NCBI RefSeq assembly: GCF_001442625.1
Contig: NZ_LMZQ01000024.1
Location: 1-57,327, forward strand
From: Pedobacter ginsenosidimutans
Lineage (GTDB): Bacteria > Bacteroidota > Bacteroidia > Sphingobacteriales > Sphingobacteriaceae
DNA: 57,327 nucleotides
Reading direction: 5' to 3'
In this document: positions 41,708-50,299 of the stretch, one piece after another
Layout: every line of letters begins with the position of its first letter
Numbering within the stretch: position 1 is the first letter of the stretch
Program-made: the position numbers and the translations under genes
Notes under the pieces: generated by a model
Databases searched by the model: none
Told to the model about the DNA's origin: nothing
Seen by the model: only the letters and a program-made list of their open reading frames with translations

Positions 41708-42736
41708 TTATTTATTTTCGTTTTGATCAACTAAATCCACTTTACTTTCTTCATCATCTTCTTGCCCAAACCTGGTTAATACTTCAGCAGCTTCTATACC
41801 TGCATCGTTTAAAAACCGACTAAAGGCAGCTGTAAAACCATGCGTAACATATACTTTTTCCGCTCCGGTTGCAGTAATAGCTTCCATTAAGCCAGGCCAA
41901 TCAGCATGATCACTCAGCGCAAAGCCGGCATCAGCACTTTGCCAACGGCGGTGTGCCCGCACCTGCATCCAACCAGAACAAATACCTGTTACGGGCTGAG
42001 TTAAATTTTTGATCCACCGGCTATCCCTCATGGCAGGTGGTACAATTACAATACCTTTCTGTAATTCATCCTTAGTAGTTTCCGGAGTAATTCTGATGGT
42101 TTTTGGAAGCTTTACACCTGCATCAATAATCACTTCATTCAAATTAGCAATACTGTTATGTACATAAATAGGAGTATCGCCAGCCAAATTTTTAATCAAA
42201 CGTTGTGCTTTGCCTAAACTATAGGCAATTAATACACTTGTTTTTTGCTGTATAATATTATCGCTCACCCAATTCTTAATGCCGTTAAAAACAACTTCCT
42301 GCTTTTGCCATTTGTAAACAGGTAAACCAAAAGTGCTCTCAGAAACAAAAAAATGGCACTTTACAGGCTCGAAGGGTGTGGTAATGCCATCATCTTCAAT
42401 TTTATAATCACCAGAGATTACACAAATTTCACCTTTATAAGCTAAACGTACCTGCGCAGATCCGATAATATGTCCGGCAGGAAAAAATGAAATATTCACC
42501 CCATTGCGGATAATGCTTTCTCCATATTCCAATGTTTCTACGTTCAAATCTTCGCTGATTCTGCGTTTGATGATAGGCTTGGTTAAGGTATGGCAGAGGT
42601 AATATTTATTTCCAAAACGCACATGATCGCTATGTCCATGCGTTGTAACCGCATAATCTACAGGCCACCAGGGGTCTATATAAAAATCGCCCTGCTTACA
42701 GTAAATTCCTCTTTTGGTGAATTCTATTAATGCCAT
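41708..42736 (-). CDS. ligase-associated DNA damage response exonuclease (beta-CASP metallo-beta-lactamase fold)
   Basis: A 342-aa nuclease of the SNM1/Artemis-like beta-CASP type. The metal motif THGHSDH (H33, H35, D37, H38) is intact, followed by PAGHIIGSAQVRL, VISGDYK, and a late ALSDHADWPGL and VYVTHGF. It is predicted to trim DNA ends before ligation. This is the first gene of the leftward repair operon. The 155-bp region in front of it contains three phased palindromes shared with the satD promoter. Confidence 0.92.
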   Translation of the reverse strand: MALIEFTKRGIYCKQGDFYIDPWWPVDYAVTTHGHSDHVRFGNKYYLCHTLTKPIIKRRISEDLNVETLEYGESIIRNGVNISFFPAGHIIGSAQVRLAYKGEICVISGDYKIEDDGITTPFEPVKCHFFVSESTFGLPVYKWQKQEVVFNGIKNWVSDNIIQQKTSVLIAYSLGKAQRLIKNLAGDTPIYVHNSIANLNEVIIDAGVKLPKTIRITPETTKDELQKGIVIVPPAMRDSRWIKNLTQPVTGICSGWMQVRAHRRWQSADAGFALSDHADWPGLMEAITATGAEKVYVTHGFTAAFSRFLNDAGIEAAEVLTRFGQEDDEESKVDLVDQNENK

Positions 42737-42749
42737 AGCTACTAAACAA

Positions 42750-42757
42750 TAAATTTA
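42750..42757 (-). promoter_or_regulatory. possible -7 box of the repair operon
   Basis: TAAATTTA on the minus strand is one base from TAnnTTTG and lies 13 bases before the exonuclease ATG. A -33 element would then fall near 42777-42782, inside palindrome 1. This is weak on its own. Confidence 0.3.
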
Positions 42758-42776
42758 TTGATTAGTTTTAGGTAAA

Positions 42777-42852
42777 TATCGGCTAAATGCCCGATAATTT
42801 AAAATATCGGCTAATTACCCGATAAATGGAAATATCGGCTAATTAGCCGATA
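42777..42852. promoter_or_regulatory. three phased 20-bp palindromic operators between the repair operon and satD
   Basis: TATCGGCTAAATGCCCGATA (42777-42796), TATCGGCTAATTACCCGATA (42805-42824) and TATCGGCTAATTAGCCGATA (42833-42852) start at exact 28-bp intervals. The third is a perfect palindrome, extending to 24 bp with flanking AA/TT; the other two are near-perfect. Copy 3 fills the space between the -33 and -7 positions of the satD promoter. Copy 1 overlaps the likely -33 region of the leftward promoter. This is the arrangement of a dimeric repressor controlling both directions. Confidence 0.85.
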
Positions 42853-42853
42853 T

Positions 42854-42861
42854 TAGTTTTG
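42854..42861 (+). promoter_or_regulatory. predicted -7 box of satD
   Basis: TAGTTTTG matches TAnnTTTG. It is immediately downstream of palindrome 3 (42833-42852). Transcription would start near 42868 with a leader of about 25 bases to the ATG at 42892. Confidence 0.6.
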
Positions 42862-42891
42862 AAATATGAATAATAAGTTCGATATTGTAGT

Positions 42892-43503
42892 ATGATTTGC
42901 ATTATAACAGGTGATATTGTAGGCTCAAGGAAGATTAAAGATAGCTGGTTATTAAGCTTAAAAACCGCTTTAAAAATTGTTTCCGATCAGAATAATAAGT
43001 GGGAGATTTACCGGGGGGATAGTTTTCAGGTAGAAGTTGAGCCAGAAAATGCCATCAGGACTGCTGCTTATTTAAAAGCATCTATCAGGGTAAATAAACC
43101 TGCAGATGTTAGGATGGGCATTGGAATTGGAGATATCAAAAACAAACGGAAAAAACTTTCAGAATCAAGCGGAGATGCTTTTGTAAATTCAGGAGCGGCA
43201 TTTGACAGTTTAAAACAGGCTAAGGTTAATTTAGCCATTAAAACCGATTCTGCTGATTTTGATGAGGAAATTAATGTCTTAATTAAGCTTTCGCTAATAT
43301 CAATGGATAGCTGGGGAGTTGTAGCTGCCGAAATGGTAAAACTTGCCTTAGAGAACAATAACCTGTTACAAAGCGAACTGGCGGCTATTTCGGGCCGAAC
43401 GCAATCATCAGTAAGCGAAGCTTTAAAGCGTGCACATTATACTGAAATTATGGAAATGGACAGACTTTACCGTAAAAAATTGAAACAAATGATTTTAAAA
43501 TAA
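42892..43503 (+). CDS. SatD-family protein: cyclase-like N-domain plus helix-turn-helix
   Basis: A 203-aa soluble protein matching the SatD family (from the streptococcal sat locus, 'secretion and acid tolerance') in CIITGDIVGSRK and in YRGDSFQVEVEP. The N-terminal 110 residues resemble a class III nucleotide cyclase: ITGDIVGSR recalls the DIxG metal strand (D8), YRGDSFQVE the GDxF strand (D43), and GIGIGDI plus GDAFVNSGAAFDSL the later strands. The Asn/Arg pair of active cyclases is not preserved in the same spacing. Residues about 158-185 (LLQSELAAISGRTQSSVSEA) form a helix-turn-helix. The stop overlaps the DUF3307 start by one base. Confidence 0.8.
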   Translation: MICIITGDIVGSRKIKDSWLLSLKTALKIVSDQNNKWEIYRGDSFQVEVEPENAIRTAAYLKASIRVNKPADVRMGIGIGDIKNKRKKLSESSGDAFVNSGAAFDSLKQAKVNLAIKTDSADFDEEINVLIKLSLISMDSWGVVAAEMVKLALENNNLLQSELAAISGRTQSSVSEALKRAHYTEIMEMDRLYRKKLKQMILK

Positions 43504-44210
43504 TGGATATCTATTTAATCAAGCTCATTCTTGTTCATTTAATTGGAGATTTCTTTTTACAGCCAAATGCCTGGGTAAAAGATAAAGAAAGGAAAAAATT
43601 AAGATCAATAAAGCTCTATTGGCATGTGGCCATCCATATAGTTTTGATCTTCCTTATTTTCTTAAACTTTGGCGTTTGGAGGTTAGCACTGTCAATAGGG
43701 GTGCTTCATTTCGTGATTGACGCTTTAAAATCGATCTTTCAGACTAAAAAAAATGCACGTATACTGTTTTTTGTTGACCAGGTTCTGCATTTTACTTCGA
43801 TAGTAGTACTGTGGCATTTTTTTTATAAGGGAAGTTTAAATATCAGTTTTTTTAATGAAACCAAAACCTGGGTTTTAATTTCAGGAGCTTTATTTCTAAC
43901 GATGCCTACATCTATTGTGATGCGGGTAATTATTGCCAAATGGCTCCCTGATAATCAACCAGACAGCCCGCAGTCACTACAAAATGCAGGTAAATATATC
44001 GGGATACTGGAAAGAGTGCTGATTTTCTTATTTATATTAACCAATCATTTCGAAGCTGTTGGCTTTTTACTTGCAGCCAAATCCATATTTCGGTTTGGCG
44101 ATTTAAAAGAGGCACACGACCTTAAATTAACTGAATACGTACTGATCGGAACTCTATTAAGCTTTGGAATAGCCATTGTAACGGCTATGCTGATTCAAAT
44201 GTTTATTTAG
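43503..44210 (+). CDS. DUF3307 family membrane protein (SatE-like partner)
   Basis: A 235-aa protein with about six hydrophobic segments. Conserved polar residues lie within or next to membrane segments: HLIGDFFLQP at the start, HVAIHI, HFVIDALKS, and FFVDQVLHF. These Asp/His groups recall DUF3307 as I remember it. The start ATG shares its A with the satD stop, so the genes are translationally coupled. In streptococci satD and satE are also adjacent. The role is unknown; a membrane transport or channel activity controlled by SatD is a reasonable guess. Confidence 0.75.
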   Translation: MDIYLIKLILVHLIGDFFLQPNAWVKDKERKKLRSIKLYWHVAIHIVLIFLIFLNFGVWRLALSIGVLHFVIDALKSIFQTKKNARILFFVDQVLHFTSIVVLWHFFYKGSLNISFFNETKTWVLISGALFLTMPTSIVMRVIIAKWLPDNQPDSPQSLQNAGKYIGILERVLIFLFILTNHFEAVGFLLAAKSIFRFGDLKEAHDLKLTEYVLIGTLLSFGIAIVTAMLIQMFI

Positions 44211-44352
44211 ACCTCTTCAACATTCTATGCCTTGTTTATCATCTTAAACTGTAGCAAAAAGAAAAGATTAGGCGCAACACGATCAATATAGATTACGTAA
44301 CTTCAATAAAAAAACCGTTATAAGCTTGTATGACCAAGCCAATTTTAAGGTT

Positions 44353-44409
44353 CCTTACCTTATATTTCAATGGTTAAATAAATATTTTGACCATATAAGG
44401 CATTTAAGG
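44353..44409. repeat. imperfect long hairpin in the gap after the DUF3307 gene
   Basis: CCTTACCTTATAT on the left faces ATATAAGGCATTTAAGG on the right, with an inner pair ATGGTTAAA / TTTTGACCAT. It takes up the middle of the 283-bp gap 44211-44493, which contains no gene. Confidence 0.5.
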
Positions 44410-44461
44410 AAACATAAGCTGAAATGCCCTTACATTTCTTACATGGTTAAAATTGAATAAA

Positions 44462-44485
44462 AAAAGCAGCCCGAAAGCTGCTTTT
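44462..44485. terminator. bidirectional terminator beside dipeptidyl peptidase
   Basis: AAAAGCAGC pairs with GCTGCTTTT around CCGAAA. On the minus strand it is followed by a run of T and lies 9 bases past the peptidase stop. Confidence 0.8.
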
Positions 44486-44493
44486 AAATTTTT

Positions 44494-46662
44494 CTATCTT
44501 GCTCCCGGAGGGCAGTTTTCTTTTAAAAACTTAGTGTAAGTTAGGGATAAATGTTTGCCGGTTCCTTCGCCCTCGGAGATACTGTGGGTACGGTTTGGAT
44601 AACTCATCAATTGAAAAACCTTTCCGTTTTTAATTAATTCGTTAATCAGCATTTCGGCATTTTGGTAATGCACATTATCATCGCCAGTACCATGGATATA
44701 CAATAAATTACCCTTTAAGTTTTTAGCATAAGTAATCGGAGAGCCCTTAATATAAGCCTCTTTACTTGGGAAAGGAGTACCCATATAACGCTCCTGATAA
44801 ACATTATCGTAGGTTAATTGATTACCAACCGCTGCAATTGCGATACCTGTTTTATAAATTTCTGGATATTGGAACATCAGGTTTAAAGTAGATGAACCGC
44901 CACCACTCCAGCCCCAAACAGCAACACGGTCTTTATCCATAAAGGCATTAGTAGCCAAAAGTTTTTTAGCGGCCATCGCCTGATCGCGGATATTGATCAC
45001 TCCAATGTTTTTATAAATACTTTTGCGCCATGTACTCCCTTTTGGAAGAGGGGCACCTCTATTATCCATTGAAATATAGATATAACCATCTTTGGCCATA
45101 TCACCGGCATACAAACGGTTTCTCCCTGCACCATAAGTATCTAATGCTGTAGCTGAAGCAGGCTCACCATAAACATAAAATACTACAGGGTATTTCTTAT
45201 CCGGATTAAAATTATCAGGTTTTTTCATCCAACCGTCCATTTCAATACCATCTTCAGTAGTTACTTTAAAAAACTCAACTTTGTTTTTAGTTGCCGCTTG
45301 CTTAGCTAATTGTGTAGTAATGCTCCCGTCCATTGTAAATGGATTCCCGGTAGTAAAGTTCATCCACTCTGTAATTGGCTCAACAAGCGAACTGTTATAT
45401 GAATGGCGCGCAAAAGCAGCATTTGGAGAAATATCGTAATTATGTGTTCCTGGTAAAACCGAAGGTGTAACCTGTTCTAATTTACCTTTTCCATCTAATT
45501 TGGTTTTAAATAGATATTTCTGAGTGGCATTTATTGGTGATGCCAGAAAATAGACCATGTTGTTTTTTACATCGATCAATTTTACATCAATCACATCATA
45601 ATTGCCTTTCGTAACCAGTGTTTCTTTTTTTCCATCCAAACTGATTCTATACAGGTGGTTCCAGCCATCCTTTTCAGATACAATGGTAAACTCTTTATTA
45701 TCATTTAACCATTTCCACTCATCTTGTGCATCAATCCAGGCTTTAGCTTTTTCGGTATAAACTGCTTTTGCCGATCCTGTACCTGCATTACAGATAAATA
45801 CTATGCTTTCGTTTTGCTCGCGGTTAAGTTGTTGCAAAATAATGTCATTACTGTTAGGTACCCACTGCATACGTGGAATATAGTGTTGAATATTATCTCC
45901 AGGAACATTTAACCAGTTCGTTTTGGCTGTTGCAATATCAACCACACCAACTTTGCAAGCCGACGGATTTTCGCCCACTTTCGGATATTCTACAGGAATG
46001 GTGTACGGATAAATAGAATCTGTATTATTGATCATTAAGAAATTTTTGATCTTCGTTGCATCAAGCTGCCAATAAGCAATAGATTTGCCGTCCGGACTCC
46101 ATCTAAAACCATCACGGCAATCAAACTCTTCTTCATAAACCCAGTCGAAAGTACCATTAATCATTCGGTCTGTACCATCAGTGGTTAAGGCTTTTGCACC
46201 AGTTCCATCGATATTTTCTACATACAGGTTATGTTTGCTTACATAAGCAACCTTACTACCATCAGGCGATAATTTAGCAAACATTAGTGATGAAGCTGGT
46301 CTATCTTTTCCAATTTGAGTGATTTTATTGGATGTTAAATCTGCCAACCAATAATCTCCACGTGTATCGTAACGCCAAACTTTTTTACTATTGGTGTAGA
46401 TTAGTGCCTTCGAACCATCATCCGATAACTGGAAACTTCTTACTGTAATAGCATCATTTTTTCCGGCAGGTGTTAATAATCCCCTTGATATAACGGTTTT
46501 TCGGTCGTTTTTAGGAAGTGTTATTGAAACGATTTCGCCACCAATATTCTGATAATAGGAGTTACCGTCTTTTGCCCAGTTAATATTTTGAGCTTTTGCA
46601 TCAATTAGCGCACATAATGCTATACAAGCAATTGATAATCTTAATAATAATCTTTTAATCAT
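44494..46662 (-). CDS. dipeptidyl peptidase IV (S9B family)
   Basis: A 722-aa exported serine peptidase that removes Xaa-Pro dipeptides from peptides. Signal peptide MIKRLLLRLSIACIALCALIDAKA, then an eight-bladed propeller with the conserved DWVYEEEF double-Glu motif that binds the substrate N-terminus. The alpha/beta hydrolase domain has the nucleophile in VWGWSGGG (Ser about 586), the Asp in GTGDDNVHY and the His in NRTHSI. I used the ATG at 46662, which gives the clean signal peptide; a longer frame to 46695 adds 11 residues. Likely periplasmic or surface peptide utilisation. Confidence 0.93.
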   Translation of the reverse strand: MIKRLLLRLSIACIALCALIDAKAQNINWAKDGNSYYQNIGGEIVSITLPKNDRKTVISRGLLTPAGKNDAITVRSFQLSDDGSKALIYTNSKKVWRYDTRGDYWLADLTSNKITQIGKDRPASSLMFAKLSPDGSKVAYVSKHNLYVENIDGTGAKALTTDGTDRMINGTFDWVYEEEFDCRDGFRWSPDGKSIAYWQLDATKIKNFLMINNTDSIYPYTIPVEYPKVGENPSACKVGVVDIATAKTNWLNVPGDNIQHYIPRMQWVPNSNDIILQQLNREQNESIVFICNAGTGSAKAVYTEKAKAWIDAQDEWKWLNDNKEFTIVSEKDGWNHLYRISLDGKKETLVTKGNYDVIDVKLIDVKNNMVYFLASPINATQKYLFKTKLDGKGKLEQVTPSVLPGTHNYDISPNAAFARHSYNSSLVEPITEWMNFTTGNPFTMDGSITTQLAKQAATKNKVEFFKVTTEDGIEMDGWMKKPDNFNPDKKYPVVFYVYGEPASATALDTYGAGRNRLYAGDMAKDGYIYISMDNRGAPLPKGSTWRKSIYKNIGVINIRDQAMAAKKLLATNAFMDKDRVAVWGWSGGGSSTLNLMFQYPEIYKTGIAIAAVGNQLTYDNVYQERYMGTPFPSKEAYIKGSPITYAKNLKGNLLYIHGTGDDNVHYQNAEMLINELIKNGKVFQLMSYPNRTHSISEGEGTGKHLSLTYTKFLKENCPPGAR

Positions 46663-46760
46663 ATATAGTTTTTGGACATAAAAAAAGCTTTTCAACTTTC
46701 GGGCTAATTTAAATAAAAAGCCTGCAGTTAAAAAGCTGTAAATTATCTGGAATTGGTTAA

Positions 46761-47408
46761 TTATTCACCACCACCTTGCATGGCTTTCAATTCTTCCATA
46801 GTTACTACATCGTAACCAGTAGGAATTTCAGTGCTAATGGCACCTACTTTAGCTTCAGAAAGAGATTTTAGAAGCAGATCTGAATTTACGCCATTAATTA
46901 CTGCCGAATATTTTACAGGAAGTGCACCCAAACCTTTAAAGAAACCACCATTGGTAATCGAAACAATATCAATATCTTTTGTTGCCCATAATTCATGAGC
47001 TCCACCTTTGTCATCTTTGTAGGTATATTTTTCAGCACTAAATCCGGCAATTGTCTGTTTTTCACCAGTTGCTTTATAATCAGAATATTTTGGCAATAAA
47101 GCTTCTTGTGCTTCTGTTTCTGCTTTGCTCACCTTTACCGCAAACTGTTTTTGAGCTACCGGGACGTCAATTAATAATAATCCGGTTTTATCTGCCGTAT
47201 TTGAAATGATGTTAACCATGGCGGGGCCATTTTCAATTTCTATTTTGGTTAAGTTACCATTAAATTTAGTTTTAACATCGGTTGTTGTACCATTAGCAGT
47301 TACTGCAAATACCAAAGTACCTTCAGCAATTTTCTTTTGTGCATGGGCAATTATAGCAGTACTTACTAAGATTAAAGCTATAACACTAGTTTTGATTGAT
47401 TTGAACAT
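46761..47408 (-). CDS. secreted protein, DUF4412-like
   Basis: A 215-aa protein with a signal peptide (about 1-23, ending AHA-Q). The middle resembles DUF4412 proteins, with a GEKQTIAGFSAEKYTYKD block and HELWATKDI. It may be periplasmic or outer-membrane associated. It follows the enoyl-CoA hydratase gene by 22 bp on the same strand, so it can be part of that transcript, although no functional link is obvious. The family identification is from memory and moderate. Confidence 0.6.
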   Translation of the reverse strand: MFKSIKTSVIALILVSTAIIAHAQKKIAEGTLVFAVTANGTTTDVKTKFNGNLTKIEIENGPAMVNIISNTADKTGLLLIDVPVAQKQFAVKVSKAETEAQEALLPKYSDYKATGEKQTIAGFSAEKYTYKDDKGGAHELWATKDIDIVSITNGGFFKGLGALPVKYSAVINGVNSDLLLKSLSEAKVGAISTEIPTGYDVVTMEELKAMQGGGE

Positions 47409-47430
47409 GTTTTTATTTCAGTTTAGTTTT

Positions 47431-48207
47431 TTACCAATTAATTTTTTCTTTGTTTAAAAATGAAGAGATTCCTTTTTTAAAATCTTCACTCTCTCTTACA
47501 CGGGCATTTATCTGTACCGCAGTTTCTAAGCATTTTTCCAATAGGGGGTTGGTTGTTTGCGTAATCAATTGTTTAGTAATCATTAACGAATTACCAGAGC
47601 TCCCGCTACACAAACTTAGTGCAAATTCTCTTACTATTTGATGAATATCGGATGAATTTGTTACAAAATTTATCAAATTATATTTCAATGCCTGCTCAGC
47701 AGAAAAGATTTTTCCAGTTAGCAAAATTTCCTTGACGATGGATTCGCTCACCTTTTGTTTTAAAAAACAAGAAACAATAGCAGGTACAAAACCAATTTTC
47801 ACTTCAGTATAACCAAAATTACTTTCAGGAGTAGCAAAAACAATATCACATATCGTGGCTAAACCACAGCCGCCGGCAATGGCATGACCTTCTACTTGTG
47901 CAATAACGACTTTTGGTAAATAATAAATGGTTGTAAAGAGTTTTTTTAGATGATTAGAATCGGCTACGTTTTCTTCAAATGTATTGTGCTGCAATTGCTG
48001 AAGATAGGCTAAATCGGCACCAGCACTAAAAGTATCGCCATTTGCTTTCAATATTACCACCTTTACCAGGTCATCTTCTGATGCTGTTATAAATGCGGAA
48101 GTTAATTCAGCGATAAGTTGAGGGTTTAGCGCATTTCTTTTTTCGGGCCTATTGATAGTTATCGTTGCTATTCTTTCAGCAACCTGATATAAAACCAGAT
48201 TTTCCAT
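47431..48207 (-). CDS. enoyl-CoA hydratase/isomerase family protein
   Basis: A 258-aa crotonase-fold protein that handles acyl-CoA. The oxyanion-hole segments are present: FSAGADLAYLQQL and HAIAGGCGLATICD. Of the two catalytic Glu of classic hydratases, the second is present in YTEVKIGF, but the first is replaced by Gly in CGLATICD. This fits an isomerase or methylglutaconyl-CoA-type hydratase rather than the classic fatty-acid enzyme. The comEC stop lies one base away, so it is probably in the same operon, between comEC and the DUF4412-like gene. Confidence 0.85.
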   Translation of the reverse strand: MENLVLYQVAERIATITINRPEKRNALNPQLIAELTSAFITASEDDLVKVVILKANGDTFSAGADLAYLQQLQHNTFEENVADSNHLKKLFTTIYYLPKVVIAQVEGHAIAGGCGLATICDIVFATPESNFGYTEVKIGFVPAIVSCFLKQKVSESIVKEILLTGKIFSAEQALKYNLINFVTNSSDIHQIVREFALSLCSGSSGNSLMITKQLITQTTNPLLEKCLETAVQINARVRESEDFKKGISSFLNKEKINW

Positions 48208-48208
48208 G

Positions 48209-50296
48209 TTATTGGGTTAGTTGCACCAAATATGCTTTATTTTTCTTTAAAACATGTACATCTATATCATTATTCTCCATATGCTTCTTAAAGATCTGAA
48301 TTTTATAATCTTTATTAGTAGCATCGATTATTGCAGTTTTATATTTTATATCAAGCCCCATTCTGGCTAAATTAAATTTAGTATTCCCACTTAACCAGAT
48401 ACTTGAAAAGGTAGCATTTCCGTTTATATTTTTATCGTTCAGGTTTTCATCAATCAGCAGTACCTTATAATTAAAAAAGGCAATTTGGCTGTTCTTTAAT
48501 ACCAAATGCCCTAAAACAGTATCTTTGTTAAAACTAATAAAATGTATTTTGTCTACCTGTAATTGCGTTAATGCCGGCACAACAGAAAAATTATAATTTT
48601 TATCTTCAGCGCTTAAATCCGAAACTAAAACAGCCTCTTTTCCATTAATAAAAGCAGCAGCATAGTTTTTCCTCAGTGAAAAGAAAATAATTTTATTTTG
48701 ATGAAAGGCGTTTAGATCATTATGTACAACCAAAAGTTGATAGCAAACAAATAACATTAAAGAAGAGAACAAAAATCGTTTGTTATATTTCACCAAGGCA
48801 TAAATAAACAATCCGAGCGATAGACTCAACAATACAAATTCAGGCAAATTAATCCATATTGATGAAAAGCTAGCATATGGTAAACTGGCTATCCATTTTA
48901 ATATGGCATTTGTAAAATTTATTATCCATTCTAAAACCGGCGCTAAAAACCTGAATGCCGGAATTAATACTGCAATTCCTAAATACATCATTAACACCAA
49001 GGGGATGGTGATAAAAAGATTCGCAAAAAGAAAATAAAGTGGGAATTGATGAAAATAATAAATACTTAATGGAAACGTGACCACTTGTGCGGCTAAAGAC
49101 ATAGCTGTGAAACGCCATAACTTATCTAGCCAAATATGATCAATATAAAGTAGGCTATAAATTTTAGGTTGAAGATAAATTAGTCCGAATACAGCCAGAT
49201 AGGAAAGCTGAAACCCAACATCCAAAATTAAAAATGGGTTGTAAACCAGCTGACAAAATGCTGAAAAGGCCAAAACATTATAACTGTTGGTTTTCTTCGA
49301 TAAAACTTTAGCTGTAATTAAAATGCTGATCATTACAGCCGAGCGGACCACAGAAGGTGATAATCCTGTTAACAAAGCATATCCCCAAATCAAAGTACAG
49401 ATTAACAACAGTTTCACAATCCTTAGCGACCGATTCTTGTTCAAAAAGAAGAACAGAAAATCTAAAACGACATAAATGATGGCTACATGTGCTCCTGATA
49501 CAGATAAAGCATGAATAGTTCCGGTTTTAGAATAGGCCGATAAAATTTCTTTGCTTAAATCAGCACGGTAGCCTAAAATAAGGGTAGAGGCCACGGCAAA
49601 AGCTTCGTCACCTTTAATCAAGCTTCGGTATTTTGCTACCTGCTTTTCTCTTAAGTTTAAAGCCATCTTTATAATGAAATTACCAATGTTATTTTGGTTA
49701 CTAACGATATGATCCTGATCTATAAAAGCCTGATGATAAATATCCTGACTGCCCAGCCAGGCTTTAAAATCAAATTCTGCAGGATTATATGGAGGCTCTA
49801 TTTCGGTATATGTAGCTGGGATCATGATTTCGTCGCCATACTTTAATTTAATCGGCTTTAAACTATCTAATTTTACGGTAAGAAGCATCTGCCCCGATAA
49901 TCTGATCTGTCTGTCTTTTTGATATCCCGATACTACCTTTGCTTTAAAACGTATGATATTGCTACTTTTCTGAGGTTCATTGTTCACCCAAACTTTTAAA
50001 TAGCTGCACTGCGTTTTTGCAAAGTAATTTTGGTTTAAACTTTCGTTATGGAGCAAGCAAAGTAAACCGCCAAGACTAATAAAAAGTATAAAAATTAAAA
50101 TACCAATAGCTCCCTTGTAACGGTATACATTTAATCTTTTATAAGTAATATTCAACAATAAAATGCTCAGTAAAACAACAAGTAGGACTGAGGCCCACAA
50201 TTGAATATATAAGCTTTTTGGAAAAAAATAAAAAACGCAGATACCTAGAAGAAAAGGAAACAGGATCCTGACAAAAACATATTCGGACTTAAACAT
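48209..50296 (-). CDS. comEC: ComEC/Rec2 DNA-channel protein with a degenerate C-terminal domain
   Basis: A 695-aa inner-membrane protein predicted to carry single-stranded DNA into the cell during transformation. N-terminal helices and an OB-like DUF4131 region (about 90-200) are followed by the competence domain with SGAHVAIIYVVLDFL, LTGLSPSVVRSAVM and NPFLILDVGFQLSYLAVFG. A metallo-beta-lactamase domain is usual at the C-terminus of full-length ComEC. Here the last 160 residues have no HxHxDH motif, so the nuclease part is missing or degenerate. It follows the barrel gene by 3 bp, making an uptake operon likely. Confidence 0.9.
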   Translation of the reverse strand: MFKSEYVFVRILFPFLLGICVFYFFPKSLYIQLWASVLLVVLLSILLLNITYKRLNVYRYKGAIGILIFILFISLGGLLCLLHNESLNQNYFAKTQCSYLKVWVNNEPQKSSNIIRFKAKVVSGYQKDRQIRLSGQMLLTVKLDSLKPIKLKYGDEIMIPATYTEIEPPYNPAEFDFKAWLGSQDIYHQAFIDQDHIVSNQNNIGNFIIKMALNLREKQVAKYRSLIKGDEAFAVASTLILGYRADLSKEILSAYSKTGTIHALSVSGAHVAIIYVVLDFLFFFLNKNRSLRIVKLLLICTLIWGYALLTGLSPSVVRSAVMISILITAKVLSKKTNSYNVLAFSAFCQLVYNPFLILDVGFQLSYLAVFGLIYLQPKIYSLLYIDHIWLDKLWRFTAMSLAAQVVTFPLSIYYFHQFPLYFLFANLFITIPLVLMMYLGIAVLIPAFRFLAPVLEWIINFTNAILKWIASLPYASFSSIWINLPEFVLLSLSLGLFIYALVKYNKRFLFSSLMLFVCYQLLVVHNDLNAFHQNKIIFFSLRKNYAAAFINGKEAVLVSDLSAEDKNYNFSVVPALTQLQVDKIHFISFNKDTVLGHLVLKNSQIAFFNYKVLLIDENLNDKNINGNATFSSIWLSGNTKFNLARMGLDIKYKTAIIDATNKDYKIQIFKKHMENNDIDVHVLKKNKAYLVQLTQ

Positions 50297-50299
50297 TGT

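Noticed and set aside
42777..42852. Mini CRISPR-like repeat array with 28-bp period
   Set aside because: The repeats are 20-bp palindromes and the spacers are only 8 bp and AT-rich; no cas gene is nearby. Operators are a far better explanation.
42777..42852. Operator array as part of an insertion sequence end
   Set aside because: No transposase, no target duplication, and the palindromes are evenly phased between two promoters.
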